Shown piece after piece: positions 34,774-44,144 of a DNA stretch of 64,000 nt (positions are counted from its first letter, which is position 1; every line of letters begins with the position of its first letter). The translations under genes and the position numbers were made by a program. The stretch is from Candidatus Marispirochaeta associata. GTDB lineage: Bacteria > Spirochaetota > Spirochaetia > JC444 > Marispirochaetaceae. The notes beneath the pieces are model-generated. The model was not told the DNA's origin and made no database searches. It was given only the letters and a program-made list of their open reading frames with translations. The DNA lies in the NCBI GenBank assembly GCA_001749745.1, contig JWTM01000179.1:1-64000 (forward strand). The letters are read 5' to 3'.

Positions 34774-36309
34774 ATGTACCTACAACTATATCGGAAAAAA
34801 TATTTTGGGCTATTCCTTATCATATTGATGGTGGGCCTGAGCGCCGAGAGCCCGACCTTTCTTGATTTTGAATCGCAGAGAAAGCTAAAAGGCCTTGGCG
34901 AGGGTTCCGCGGCACCGGTTATGAACTTCTCGAGTTATTCATTGAGGCGCGTTAAGGAACTCGCTGCTCCCCAGATCGAACTCTTACCGCTTTCGCTCTT
35001 CCAGTCGATCAACACCACCTATAACAGCGGAGATAATGACGGAGCCCTTTGGCAAGGACGCGGCTATAATGCCCAGTTGGAGGGCGGTTTCCATTATTCC
35101 AACCGGCACATTCAGGTTATCGTTAATCCAGAGATTAGTTTTGCCCAGAATCTCGATTACGATATTCTATCGGCCGATTCCTGGTCGGGTTCATTGTACG
35201 GTTATCCCCTCCCCGGGATCGACGCGCCCCAACGCATGGGAGATGAACCGCTTTACTCAGTAAACCCGGGGGATACCATGCTTCGACTGTCGGCGGGGCA
35301 CTTTTCGGTAGGAATAGGAACCGAATCAATTTGGCTCGGACCTGGGTGGAACAATGCACTTATCCTGAGTAATAATGCGGCAGGATTTCCGCATATTGAT
35401 GCAGGATGGTCACCGGTCGATACTTCTTTCGGTACGGTCGAGCTGCGAAGTTTTTGGGGTATTCTGGAGAGTTCTGCCTGGTATGAACGGGAGGAATCGG
35501 AAACCTATCTTGATTTCTTGACCGGTCTCTCGGTCTCTTATACCCCTGCATTCATACCTCAGCTCACCCTGGGCATTAACCGCACCGCCCAGGCTCCGCT
35601 GGAGGTCTTTGACGGGTACGGCCTCGTGAGTTCCTTCGATTTCGGATTCGGCTCAGTCATCAAATTCGGGAGCGATCGCTACGACGGACGTTTGTCGGGA
35701 ACCTTCGAGTGGAATGATCCAATTAATCATCTTAGGCTCTACGGTGAGCTTGCCCGGGAAGATTTTTCCCCGAACTTTACCGAAGTGGTACTGGTTCCTG
35801 AACATACCCTGGCCCACACTTTGGGGTTTAGCAAGGGATTCCCTACTGACTCAGGTCTTGTCTATTGCGTATTTGAGACGAGCGATCTCACCTGGAGCCG
35901 CGACTACTATATCAGCTCGCTTGATAATTTCTGGGGCTACTACCGGCATCACGAAACGAATCTGGGCTTTACCCACCAGGGACAGGTCCTGGGCGCCGCG
36001 GCCGGCAGCGGCGGCAGTAATCAGTATCTTGGTGTCGGTCTTATCGTTTCCCGCGCAGAAGCTGAATTCTTTGTCGAGCGTTTTCGACGGGATCCGACCC
36101 TGTTGTACATGCCGCCGAACGATACCTCGGATCCTGATTTAGTCCGCCTGCCGGCTCAACTGGATCTAGGTTTCCTGGGCAAAGTGGAGTTTCCTCCCTG
36201 GGAGTTCTACGGCGAACTTCGGTATCAGATGTTCTTTAACTGGCAGCATGAGTCGAGCACCTTCGAACCCGGGCTCTATCTCGCCTTGGAGTCGCGGCTC
36301 TCCTTTTAA
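34774..36309 (+). CDS. Wzi-like capsule assembly outer-membrane protein
   Basis: This 511-residue protein has an N-terminal signal segment (YFGLFLIILMVGLSAES) and the marks of Wzi-family barrels: a strand run with SIWLGPGWNNALILSNNAAGFPH in the middle and a C-terminal LALESRLSF. Wzi holds capsular polysaccharide at the outer membrane. ATG 34774 is preferred since GGAG lies eight bases before it; the ATG at 34759 overlaps the upstream stop. It is co-transcribed with the glycosyltransferase. It could anchor the glycan made at the left end of the window, though that is inference. Confidence 0.8.
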   Translation: MYLQLYRKKYFGLFLIILMVGLSAESPTFLDFESQRKLKGLGEGSAAPVMNFSSYSLRRVKELAAPQIELLPLSLFQSINTTYNSGDNDGALWQGRGYNAQLEGGFHYSNRHIQVIVNPEISFAQNLDYDILSADSWSGSLYGYPLPGIDAPQRMGDEPLYSVNPGDTMLRLSAGHFSVGIGTESIWLGPGWNNALILSNNAAGFPHIDAGWSPVDTSFGTVELRSFWGILESSAWYEREESETYLDFLTGLSVSYTPAFIPQLTLGINRTAQAPLEVFDGYGLVSSFDFGFGSVIKFGSDRYDGRLSGTFEWNDPINHLRLYGELAREDFSPNFTEVVLVPEHTLAHTLGFSKGFPTDSGLVYCVFETSDLTWSRDYYISSLDNFWGYYRHHETNLGFTHQGQVLGAAAGSGGSNQYLGVGLIVSRAEAEFFVERFRRDPTLLYMPPNDTSDPDLVRLPAQLDLGFLGKVEFPPWEFYGELRYQMFFNWQHESSTFEPGLYLALESRLSF

Positions 36310-36571
36310 CTAGTGCCTTCCTACCCTAGCAAACCAAATAGGAGTTATCAATACATCGTAGCCGTCGCCGGGGAGTATGGCCACTCTATATTCTTGTATT
36401 TGCCCATAGCTTTACAAATACTTAAGTATATGAATGTATACTCTTGAAGAAATAAGGTCTAAGGAGGACGATTGTCATTTCAGGGCAAATGCACATAAAC
36501 TCACCCAGGTAGGCTCAGGGGCCTGCCCATTAGCTCTTTACCTCCGCTCCCCGTATCACTATGATGCACCC
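36310..36571. other. intergenic region with possible gene remnant
   Basis: These 262 bases hold a strong ribosome-binding-like AAGGAGG followed by a TTG frame of only eight codons. They also hold an inverted AGTATA-tgaatg-TATACT upstream. This could be the promoter and stub of a deleted gene, or the leader of slyX. No RNA gene is recognised. Confidence 0.3.
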
Positions 36572-36772
36572 ATGGAAGAGCGCATTACCCGCCTGGAGAT
36601 GAAAATCAGCTACCAGGACTCGATCATCGAGGATCTCAATCAGACAATCATCGCTCAGCAGCGGGAACTGGAGCGCTTGTCGGCAGCCTTCGCGAAGCTT
36701 ACCGAAAAGGTGGATGAGCTCCTCGAGCAGGGCGGCGAGGCGATGCCCTTCACCAAGCCTCCCCATTATTAG
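36572..36772 (+). CDS. slyX: SlyX family protein
   Basis: This 66-residue protein is of SlyX type: EERITRLEMKISYQDSIIEDLNQTIIAQQRELERL forms a coiled coil and the C-terminus ends PPHY as in the family. ATG 36572 gives the normal family length; the frame stays open back to 36434 with no support. The role of SlyX is not established. It is followed after 23 bases by a GNAT gene. A SlyD gene is also in this window (44145), but far away. Confidence 0.85.
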   Translation: MEERITRLEMKISYQDSIIEDLNQTIIAQQRELERLSAAFAKLTEKVDELLEQGGEAMPFTKPPHY

Positions 36773-36795
36773 CTAATCTGGGCTATGATAGCTTC

Positions 36796-37932
36796 ATGAG
36801 CAGCATCGATATTAGACCAGTCGACCATCCCCGGAGTCGCGAAGCCCGGGACTTCATCGCCCTGCCGAAGGCTATCTATGCCGGATCCGATAAATATGTG
36901 CCCTGGTTCGACCGGGCCATGCGCAAACTCTTTGCCAAGCAGAATCCCTTCTTCGAGCATTCGGACGGGGAGTTTTTTTGCGCCTACCGGGACGGCAGGA
37001 TTGTGGGCCGGATCGGTCTCTTCGAGAACAAGGCTTTCAACGGCTATACCGGCAACAGCGACGCCCGCTTCTATTTCTTCGATGCCGAAAAGGATCAGCC
37101 AGGCGCTTCGGCCCTCTTCGATATGGCCCGGGAGTGGACCCGCCGACGGGGATTGAAACGCCTGATCGGTCCCCAGGGCTTCTCCAGCATGGCCGGCGGG
37201 GGCATCCTGATCGACGGATTCGAGCACCCCTCGGCCATGACCATGATGGGCTACAACCATCCCTACTACCGGGAGTTGCTCGAGAACTGGGGATTCGAGA
37301 AATATAAGGATTTCGTCTCGGGCTATCTCGATCCGCGGAGCTATGTAATGCCCGAAAAGATCCGTCGGGTGGCGGAGATCGTCATGAAGCGGGGCGGATT
37401 CACCATACCCCGGATACGGACCAAGGCGGAGATGCGCACCCTCGCCCGGGAGATCGGCACCCTCTATAACGAATCCTGGGAGGATCATGCCGAGTTTGCC
37501 CCCCTCTCGCAAGCGGAGCTGGAGGCCTTGGTGGAGGACCTGCTGTTGGTAAGCGATCCCAAGCTGCTGCAGGTAATTCGCAAGGGCGAAAAACTGGCCG
37601 GTTTCGTGCTCACCTTTCCCGATCTGACACGGGCGCTGATCCGGGCGAAGGGACGGCTCAACCCGCTGACCTTGATCGACATCCTCCTTGAGAAGCGGCG
37701 AACCGACAAGGTAATTATCAACGGCTTAGGGATTCACCCGGATTATCGCAACAACGGCGGGACCGCCTTGCTCTACAGCGCCTTGGAGCGGAGCGTTAAA
37801 GCGATCGGCCGGGAGTTTGTGGGAGCGGATCTGACCCAGGTGGCGGAGACCACCGACCTGATGCTGGCCGACGTCTCCACCCTGGGCGCCGAGATCTATA
37901 AACGCCACCGGGTCTACCAGAAAATTATTTAA
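36796..37932 (+). CDS. GNAT-like N-acetyltransferase family protein
   Basis: This 378-residue protein belongs to a GNAT-related group whose members open with a YVPWFDRAMRKLF stretch. The acetyl-CoA site is HPDYRNNGGTALLYSAL near residues 313-329. The first half (RLIGPQGFSSMAGGGILIDG) is typical of this group of unknown substrate. There is no signal peptide, so it is cytoplasmic. The gene stands in the same direction as slyX. The reaction cannot be told from sequence. Confidence 0.75.
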   Translation: MSSIDIRPVDHPRSREARDFIALPKAIYAGSDKYVPWFDRAMRKLFAKQNPFFEHSDGEFFCAYRDGRIVGRIGLFENKAFNGYTGNSDARFYFFDAEKDQPGASALFDMAREWTRRRGLKRLIGPQGFSSMAGGGILIDGFEHPSAMTMMGYNHPYYRELLENWGFEKYKDFVSGYLDPRSYVMPEKIRRVAEIVMKRGGFTIPRIRTKAEMRTLAREIGTLYNESWEDHAEFAPLSQAELEALVEDLLLVSDPKLLQVIRKGEKLAGFVLTFPDLTRALIRAKGRLNPLTLIDILLEKRRTDKVIINGLGIHPDYRNNGGTALLYSALERSVKAIGREFVGADLTQVAETTDLMLADVSTLGAEIYKRHRVYQKII

Positions 37933-37992
37933 TTATCTGAATATTCTTGCGCTCTCTACCGTGATTTATATACTTAATTACGGAGGGTACCC

Positions 37993-40035
37993 ATGAAAAA
38001 ACTCACATTACGCACAAAGTTGATCGCCGGCTTTGCGGTGATGATCGTCCTGATCGTCTTCGTATCGGGCTTGAGCATTCTACGTTTTACCGATGTCGCC
38101 GCTTTAGGAAACGCCACGGTCGAGGAGAACAGCCGCCGGGCCTTTGCGCTGGCCAAGGAGATCGACCACCTGAAATGGGTGAACGACGTCAGCGATCTCT
38201 TCCTGATCGAGGAGGTGCATCATCTCGAGGTGGAGACCGACTGGACCCAGTGCGGGCTGGGGCAGTGGATCTACAGCAGCGAGATGGAGAGCATGATCAG
38301 CGGCCAAGCCGAACTCGACGGCCTGGTAGCCGCTATCAAGCCCCCCCACGAACGAATGCACAAGAGCGCGATCGCCATCGACGATATCTACGTCGAGTTC
38401 GACGAGAAGCTGATCTCTAATCTGGAGAACGCCTGGATCGATCATCTGGAGTGGATCAAGGATCTCAACTACTCCATCATGAACGGCTCCCGCTTCACCG
38501 GGCAGACCGATCCGCGGCAGTGTAACTTCGGCAAATGGTACTACAGCTACACCGCGGAGGATCCCGAGTTCGCCCGCCTGCTGCAGGCCTGGGAGGAGCC
38601 CCACATTCGCCTTCACCAGTCGGCCGAAGCGATTATCCGGGCCACGGCCGCAGGGAACCGAAGCCGGGCAGTCGCCCTCTATAACACCACCAGTCTGCCC
38701 GAGGTCGATACCCTGCGGGAAGCAAAGGGTGAGACCATCGAGTATCTGACCGGACTGCAAAGCGATCAGGCGGCGGCGGTGGCGCTCTTTCAGGATGAAA
38801 CCCTGCCCGCCCTGGCCGACACCCAGGCGGCTTTAGGCGAGCTGGTCGCTTATTTCGAGGCCCGGGCTCAGGCGGCTCAGGCGACCATGGATCGCCAGGT
38901 GAGCCAGATCATCATTACCGTACTGGTGATCGCCATCGTCGCCCTTCTGGTCGGATTGGTACTGGCGATTATGACCACCTCGAGCATCCTGACCCAACTG
39001 GGGGATGATCCCTCGGTACTGGCCCAGATCGCCGAACGGGTAGCCGCCGGCGACTTGGCCATCGATATGCGCCAGGGGGCGGCGGCGATCGGCGTCTACG
39101 GCTCAGTGGTCGATATGGTCTCCGCCCTCAAGGAGAAGGCCGACTCCCTGGAACAGATCGCCGCAGGGGATTTTACCGGGAATATCCGCAAAGCCGGCGA
39201 TGCCGACACCCTGGGAATCTCGATGATGACCATGCAGGAGTCCCTGACCAGCGTTTTGCTGCAGGTGCGCCAGGCGATCGATCAGGTGGCTCAGGGCTCG
39301 GATCAGGTCAGCCAGGCGAGCCAGAGTCTGAGTCAGGGGGCGACCGAGCAGGCGAGCTCCTTAGAGGAGATCTCCTCCTCTATAACCGAGATCAACGGCC
39401 AGGCGAATCAGAACGCGCAAAGTTCATCCGAGGCGAACAAGCTCGCCGTCGAAGCCCGGGATAACGCGATTAGCGGGAACAAGTCGATGGAAGAGCTGAT
39501 CCGGGCCATGGAGGAGATCAACACCGGCTCGGAGGAGATCAAGAAGGTGGTCAAGGTGATCGACGATATCGCCTTCCAGATCAATCTGCTGGCCCTGAAC
39601 GCCAACGTCGAGGCCGCCCGGGCCGGAAAGTACGGCCGGGGATTCGCGGTGGTGGCCGAAGAGGTCCGGAATTTGGCCGCCCGCAGCGCCGAGGCGGTAC
39701 GGGAGACGACGGGCATCGTCGATCAGTCGGTGGCGAGCATCGCCCAGGGGGATAAGCTGGTCAAGGACACCGCCTCCCAGCTGGAGCTGATCGTCGAGGG
39801 AGCCAATAAGGTCGCCTCCCTCTTGGACGAGATATCCGCCGCCAGCCGCGAGCAGGCCCAGGGTTTGAGTCAGATATCCGAAGGTGTGGAGCAGATCGAC
39901 GAGGTAACCCAGGCAAATACCGCCTCGGCCGAGGAGAGCGCCTCCGCCGCGGAAGAGCTGGCGGGGCAGGCCGATGAGCTGCGGCGCCTGATCGCTCAGT
40001 TCAGGCTGGCCGCCGAGCGGCAGCTCTTGACTTGA
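37993..40035 (+). CDS. methyl-accepting chemotaxis protein with two CZB domains between the membrane segments
   Basis: This 680-residue chemoreceptor has TM1 (about 10-32) and TM2 (about 305-332). Between them are two CZB zinc-binding domains. The first has DHLKW, CGLGQW and PHERMH; the second has DHLEW, CNFGKW and PHIRLH, so both keep the four-residue H-C-H-H zinc set. A HAMP region (about 333-430) and the signalling domain with hairpin LNANVEAARAGKYGRGF follow. Periplasmic zinc or zinc-thiolate redox sensing is inferred. CGGAGGG precedes the start. No other che genes are near. Confidence 0.9.
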   Translation: MKKLTLRTKLIAGFAVMIVLIVFVSGLSILRFTDVAALGNATVEENSRRAFALAKEIDHLKWVNDVSDLFLIEEVHHLEVETDWTQCGLGQWIYSSEMESMISGQAELDGLVAAIKPPHERMHKSAIAIDDIYVEFDEKLISNLENAWIDHLEWIKDLNYSIMNGSRFTGQTDPRQCNFGKWYYSYTAEDPEFARLLQAWEEPHIRLHQSAEAIIRATAAGNRSRAVALYNTTSLPEVDTLREAKGETIEYLTGLQSDQAAAVALFQDETLPALADTQAALGELVAYFEARAQAAQATMDRQVSQIIITVLVIAIVALLVGLVLAIMTTSSILTQLGDDPSVLAQIAERVAAGDLAIDMRQGAAAIGVYGSVVDMVSALKEKADSLEQIAAGDFTGNIRKAGDADTLGISMMTMQESLTSVLLQVRQAIDQVAQGSDQVSQASQSLSQGATEQASSLEEISSSITEINGQANQNAQSSSEANKLAVEARDNAISGNKSMEELIRAMEEINTGSEEIKKVVKVIDDIAFQINLLALNANVEAARAGKYGRGFAVVAEEVRNLAARSAEAVRETTGIVDQSVASIAQGDKLVKDTASQLELIVEGANKVASLLDEISAASREQAQGLSQISEGVEQIDEVTQANTASAEESASAAEELAGQADELRRLIAQFRLAAERQLLT

Positions 40036-40051
40036 GCGACGCCTACGGTAA

Positions 40052-41194
40052 TTAAAGCAGGCTGAGAAGCTGCGCCAGCAGTACGCCCAGGTAGTTTCCG
40101 GCGGCGTAGCCGATAATGCCGGTGGTGATGCCGGCGAAGATCACGTTGCGGTTGCCGATGGCGACCGCAACGGCGGTTACGAAGGGCGGCGAGTAGATGG
40201 CCGAGGTCGAGGTTATCATCATCGTATCCGCATCGATGCCGAAGATGCGGCAGAGAAGAATGTGGATCAGAATCGAGGCCGTCACCGCTACCGCCACATA
40301 GCCCAATACGGTAGGGATGGTCGAGAGCAGCTTCGTGAAATCGGCCATGGAACCCACCACTGCGCAGAATATCAAGATTATATACTCGCCGATCTGAAAG
40401 CTGTGCTGTAGATTCCTGACGCGGGGGATAAAGGAGGAGGCGATCGCCAGGCTGGTGATGCTCAGGATGGCCGCTACCGTGGAGGCCTCACCCGGAACCA
40501 GCATCGAAATTCCGCCCCCAAGAGCTACGACGAGTAAAGCCATCCCGAAAGAGCCCAGTACGCTCAAGCCCGCCCGCTGTTCCACGATCCGGCGCAGGGA
40601 CTCCAGGGACAAGCCTTCGATATTGCGCTGTTCACCGTAGTGGTCCTGGTAGGCCGGCAGAAGCTTGCGAATAATTCGATGGCCGACTGAGAGCAGGAAG
40701 AGTAGATAGATCCCGCCCACGATCACGTCCGCCGTATGGACCGCCAGGTAATTCTCGGTGTTAACCTGCAGCGCCCGCTGCAGCGCCGCCATATTGGGGG
40801 TGCCCCCGGTGTAGACCCCGACCAGCAAGCCCGCCACCTTAGGACTCTCGGGCACCCGTTCCCCGAAGATCAGGTAGCAGAGGGTAGACGAGACAAGAAT
40901 GGCGATAAAGGCGAATAACATCGAGAGTCCGGCCTTGCCGGTAAGATCGCGCCACTTACTCAGGTCGAGGGAGAAGAGCATGAGGGGAATCGAGAGAGCG
41001 ACGGTTATCGTGGAGATTAGATCCAGGGTTCCCATGCTGGATTCGGGCAGGAGTCCGCTGTTGCCGATTATAATTCCTACAATGTAGCAGAGTATTATCG
41101 GACGAACGTGTTTTACGATGCGGGAGGCCTCGGAGAAGATGACGATCCCCAACGGAAGCAAGATATAGAAAGTCGCCAGACCGAAGGCCACCAT
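40052..41194 (-). CDS. DUF819 family membrane protein
   Basis: This 380-residue protein has about ten hydrophobic segments and the DUF819 pattern (IVKHVRPIILCYIVGIIIGNSG, GTPNMAALQRALQ, ITTGIIGYAAGNYLGV). It is a predicted transporter of unknown substrate. The start taken is ATG 41194 (MVAFGLATF); the longer frame to 41224 adds a hydrophilic leader without support. It is convergent with the chemoreceptor gene with 16 bases between. Confidence 0.85.
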   Translation of the reverse strand: MVAFGLATFYILLPLGIVIFSEASRIVKHVRPIILCYIVGIIIGNSGLLPESSMGTLDLISTITVALSIPLMLFSLDLSKWRDLTGKAGLSMLFAFIAILVSSTLCYLIFGERVPESPKVAGLLVGVYTGGTPNMAALQRALQVNTENYLAVHTADVIVGGIYLLFLLSVGHRIIRKLLPAYQDHYGEQRNIEGLSLESLRRIVEQRAGLSVLGSFGMALLVVALGGGISMLVPGEASTVAAILSITSLAIASSFIPRVRNLQHSFQIGEYIILIFCAVVGSMADFTKLLSTIPTVLGYVAVAVTASILIHILLCRIFGIDADTMMITSTSAIYSPPFVTAVAVAIGNRNVIFAGITTGIIGYAAGNYLGVLLAQLLSLL

Positions 41195-41275
41195 ATGCGT
41201 ACTCCTGGATGCCGGTATGTGCAATCAGGGTACCAGTTGCTTATCTCTTTGTAAATAAAAAGCTGCGGGCCGAAC

Positions 41276-41989
41276 TCATTCCCGCTTCAGCTGTCCGGAA
41301 CTCGTGATCCTCAGCGCATCAATCATCGGTTCACCCCTCAAGATCAGGTCTCCCGAGGAGCTCAAGCGGGCGGTCAAGCGGGCGCGGACGCTCACCCGGG
41401 CGTCCCCCGAGCTGGTCAGGGTTATCTCGGCGGTCTCGCTCGCAAGGTCTGCCGCGCGGTAATCGCCGGAGCTGGAGCAGCGGATTCGCTGGCTGGTTAC
41501 CCGGCCGTCGCCGATACGCAGGTCCCCCGAGCTGGTAAGGCGCACATCGAGGAACTCCGCCTGCAGGGAATCGAGCTCGATGTCGCCCGAAGAATCCGCA
41601 GCAAGTTCAAGCTCGCGGGTCTCTATCCGCTCTATTCTAATATCCCCGGAGCTGGTGGTAAGTACCGAATCGATATCTTCGAGGACCAGGTAGTAGTTGA
41701 CCGGTCCGGAAAAGAAGCTGAAGGGACGGCTTCGGTGGCGGATGGTGAGCCGCTCCCCCTCTACAAGGATATCGACTCCCCGCAGAGCTCCCGGCCCGGC
41801 ATCGACCTCGAGCCGCTCGGGAGTTCCCTGGCGGAGAAAGAGGGTTCCGCTGGTGGTAAGGCGGACCTCCCGTACGCCGGATGCATCGTGTGATCTCTGG
41901 TCATCCTCGCCGGCTCCGGCGCCCCAGAGCAGGGATGTCCCGATGAGTAGAATAGCGATTGCGACACTGAGTCTCCGTAGCTGTTTCAT
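41276..41989 (-). CDS. DUF2807 (GIN domain) exported protein
   Basis: This 237-residue protein has a signal peptide (LSVAIAILLIGTSLLWGAGA). A repeated SSGD/SSGx turn about every 20 residues is typical of the DUF2807 beta-helix, a domain named for putative adhesins. At least six such turns are seen. ATG 41989 is chosen because the signal peptide begins there and GAGGAG lies upstream. Surface or periplasmic location is likely; ligand unknown. The gene follows the RsbU-like gene on the same strand. Confidence 0.8.
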   Translation of the reverse strand: MKQLRRLSVAIAILLIGTSLLWGAGAGEDDQRSHDASGVREVRLTTSGTLFLRQGTPERLEVDAGPGALRGVDILVEGERLTIRHRSRPFSFFSGPVNYYLVLEDIDSVLTTSSGDIRIERIETRELELAADSSGDIELDSLQAEFLDVRLTSSGDLRIGDGRVTSQRIRCSSSGDYRAADLASETAEITLTSSGDARVSVRARLTARLSSSGDLILRGEPMIDALRITSSGQLKRE

Positions 41990-42046
41990 ATAGAAAGGCT
42001 CCTCTTCATCTACTATAACACCCGGGAGCCCGGTTCCTGTCACCTT

Positions 42047-44065
42047 CTATACGGTTTTTACTACCACCAGGGTCTGGTCGTCGCTCAGGGGCCCGCCGCC
42101 GGCGAAACTGCTGAGGTCGCTCATGATGCTGCGCTTGATGTTTTCCGCATCCATCCCGATCGAGCGGGTAAAGACCTCGTTCAGCCGCTCCTGGGAGTAC
42201 ATGCCGCCCAGCTTGCCCGCCGCCTCGCTGATGCCGTCCGAGTAGAGCAGCAGGGTATCGCCGGCGGAGAGATCGAGCTTCAGGGCGGAATAGCGCGTAC
42301 CCGCCTCCAGTCCGACCGGGAGGCCTCCGGAGTCGATGGGACGCACGGTTCCGCTCTCGGCGGAAGCCAGCAACGCCGGAAGGTGGCCGGCATTTACATA
42401 TTCGGCCTGGTTGGTTTTTAGGTCGATCACCAGAAAGGAGAGGGTGGCGAAGATCCCCGGTTCCAAGCTGCCCACGAGACCGGAGTTGATGTAGTTGACG
42501 ATGGTTCCGGCGTCCTTTGCCGCGGGACCGATTATATGCAGAATAGTGCGGATCATCACCATAACCAGTGATGCCGGGAGCCCCTTCCCCGCCACGTCGC
42601 AGACGATCAGGGCCAGCCGGTCCTTGGGCAGTCGCAGCAGATCGAAGTAGTCCCCGCCCACCGCACCGGCCGGCTGGGAGTGAAAGGCGACCCGCACGTG
42701 GGCCAGTTGGGGTACCTTCTGGGGGATAAGCCGTTTCTGAATGGATGCGGCCAGATCCATCTCCCGGTCGAGCTGCCGCTTCTTCTCGATTTGTCGGGAC
42801 TGGAGGGAGTTCTCCAGGGTAAGTGCACCGAACTCGGAGAAATGTTCCAGATGGAAGAGATCCAGATCGTTGAAGAGTTCCGAGCCGGACCGACGCACGG
42901 CGACGACCGCTCCGATGCGTTGATCCGAGTGGATCAACGGGTGAGCCGCTAGTGAGATGACCTTCTCACTCGCCGCCAGTCTGGCGTGCACATCCTCGGG
43001 CTCCGGGTCGATAGGGCTCAGTACCGGGTGTTCTCCCCGGGTGAGCAGCTTGCAGAGATTTCCCGCTTGATCGAGGTCCAGCAGGCGCCGGGGAAAATTC
43101 CCTTGAGTATAGAGTTCGTGCTCGCCGGCTCGTCCGGCTTCGCCCGCTTTCCAGATACAGATGGCCGCGGCATCGGCACCGGAGATCTCGAGGGCGGCGG
43201 TGGCGACCGCCAGGTAGATCTGCTCGCTTCCGGCGTCGCTCGAGAGGGCGTGGTTCAGGCGGTACATGGCCCGGAAGCCGAGGGCCAGGCGGTTCTTTAG
43301 CTCCTGGATAAAGGTGTTGAAGTTCTGGGAAAGGGCGCCGAACTCATCCTGAGTGCGCAGATCGAGCCGGGCGGTGAAATCCCCCCGGGATACGGCGGCG
43401 ACCGCATCCTGCACCTTGGTAATACGACCGGCAATACGTCGGGCGAAAACGGCGGAGAAGATGACTGAGATCAGAATGGTCAGTCCCGAAAGGATCAGAT
43501 TGATGCGCCGGAAGAGAAGGCTTCTGCGGGCAAGTTCGTCGTCGATATACTGAATGGTATCCATCAGGGTGTTCTGAAAGAGGTCCCTGAAGGGGGTGAA
43601 GAAGATGATGCTGTCGCTTAGCTCATTGAGGATCGGATCGGGTTCGGCAGTGAGGAGCGGCGCTTTTTCGGTATCTACCTGGTCGAGGAGTAGGCCGATC
43701 TTGATAAACTCTTCTTGAATCGTCTCCCAGGCACGAACCATACTCTGGAGATTCTCATAATGGGGTTCCCCCTCCTTTAGATCGTGAACCGACATCTGGG
43801 AGCTCAGGAAGAGCTGCAGCTGGTTATCGAGATTCGAGACCTGCCGCTCCCAATCGCTGCGGACGTTCTCAGGCGAGGGATCGATCAGGGTACGGTAGAG
43901 CTGTACGGCGGCCTGGTTCCACTCTATCTGGATCTGGTCCACCTTGGACCGTTCCTGCCTCAGGATATCGAGGGAGCTGCTTAGGTAGATAAAGAAGATG
44001 AGGAGGGTCAGAAAAGCCAGACCGATAACCAGAAAGGAGAGACCCATTTTCGTACGAATGCGCAT
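42047..44065 (-). CDS. RsbU-like PP2C phosphatase with HAMP and GAF domains
   Basis: This 672-residue sensor phosphatase has TM1 (about 8-30), an extracytoplasmic sensor to about 185, TM2, a HAMP domain, a GAF domain (about 265-410), a linker with MDLAASIQKRLIP and a SpoIIE/PP2C domain. The metal-binding Asp residues are in VGGDYFDLL, IVCDVAGKG, LLYSDGISEA and DDQT. Such proteins dephosphorylate an anti-sigma antagonist in partner-switching. No antagonist or anti-sigma gene is nearby. A perfect 16-bp hairpin ends against its ribosome-binding site (see separate entry). Confidence 0.88.
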   Translation of the reverse strand: MRIRTKMGLSFLVIGLAFLTLLIFFIYLSSSLDILRQERSKVDQIQIEWNQAAVQLYRTLIDPSPENVRSDWERQVSNLDNQLQLFLSSQMSVHDLKEGEPHYENLQSMVRAWETIQEEFIKIGLLLDQVDTEKAPLLTAEPDPILNELSDSIIFFTPFRDLFQNTLMDTIQYIDDELARRSLLFRRINLILSGLTILISVIFSAVFARRIAGRITKVQDAVAAVSRGDFTARLDLRTQDEFGALSQNFNTFIQELKNRLALGFRAMYRLNHALSSDAGSEQIYLAVATAALEISGADAAAICIWKAGEAGRAGEHELYTQGNFPRRLLDLDQAGNLCKLLTRGEHPVLSPIDPEPEDVHARLAASEKVISLAAHPLIHSDQRIGAVVAVRRSGSELFNDLDLFHLEHFSEFGALTLENSLQSRQIEKKRQLDREMDLAASIQKRLIPQKVPQLAHVRVAFHSQPAGAVGGDYFDLLRLPKDRLALIVCDVAGKGLPASLVMVMIRTILHIIGPAAKDAGTIVNYINSGLVGSLEPGIFATLSFLVIDLKTNQAEYVNAGHLPALLASAESGTVRPIDSGGLPVGLEAGTRYSALKLDLSAGDTLLLYSDGISEAAGKLGGMYSQERLNEVFTRSIGMDAENIKRSIMSDLSSFAGGGPLSDDQTLVVVKTV

Positions 44066-44073
44066 GGCGGGCT

Positions 44074-44109
44074 CCGGTATAAAATATTGTATTCAATATT
44101 TTATACCGG
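44074..44109 (-). promoter_or_regulatory. perfect 16-bp hairpin against the ribosome-binding site of the RsbU-like gene
   Basis: CCGGTATAAAATATTG at 44074-44089 is the exact complement of 44094-44109, with a four-base loop. It lies between slyD and the RsbU-like gene, nine bases before the latter's ATG. On the minus strand the last stem bases (CCGG) continue directly into AG, giving a ribosome-binding GGAG that is half inside the stem. No T-run follows, so it is not a normal terminator. It could be a translation switch or a dyad operator. Confidence 0.65.
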
Positions 44110-44144
44110 TCTGATCCCGGCGTCAAACAGAGATTTCTTATTTT

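Noticed and set aside
44074..44109. Rho-independent terminator of slyD
   Set aside because: The stem is perfect but AU-rich in the middle and has no T-run after it on the minus strand; it adjoins a ribosome-binding site instead.
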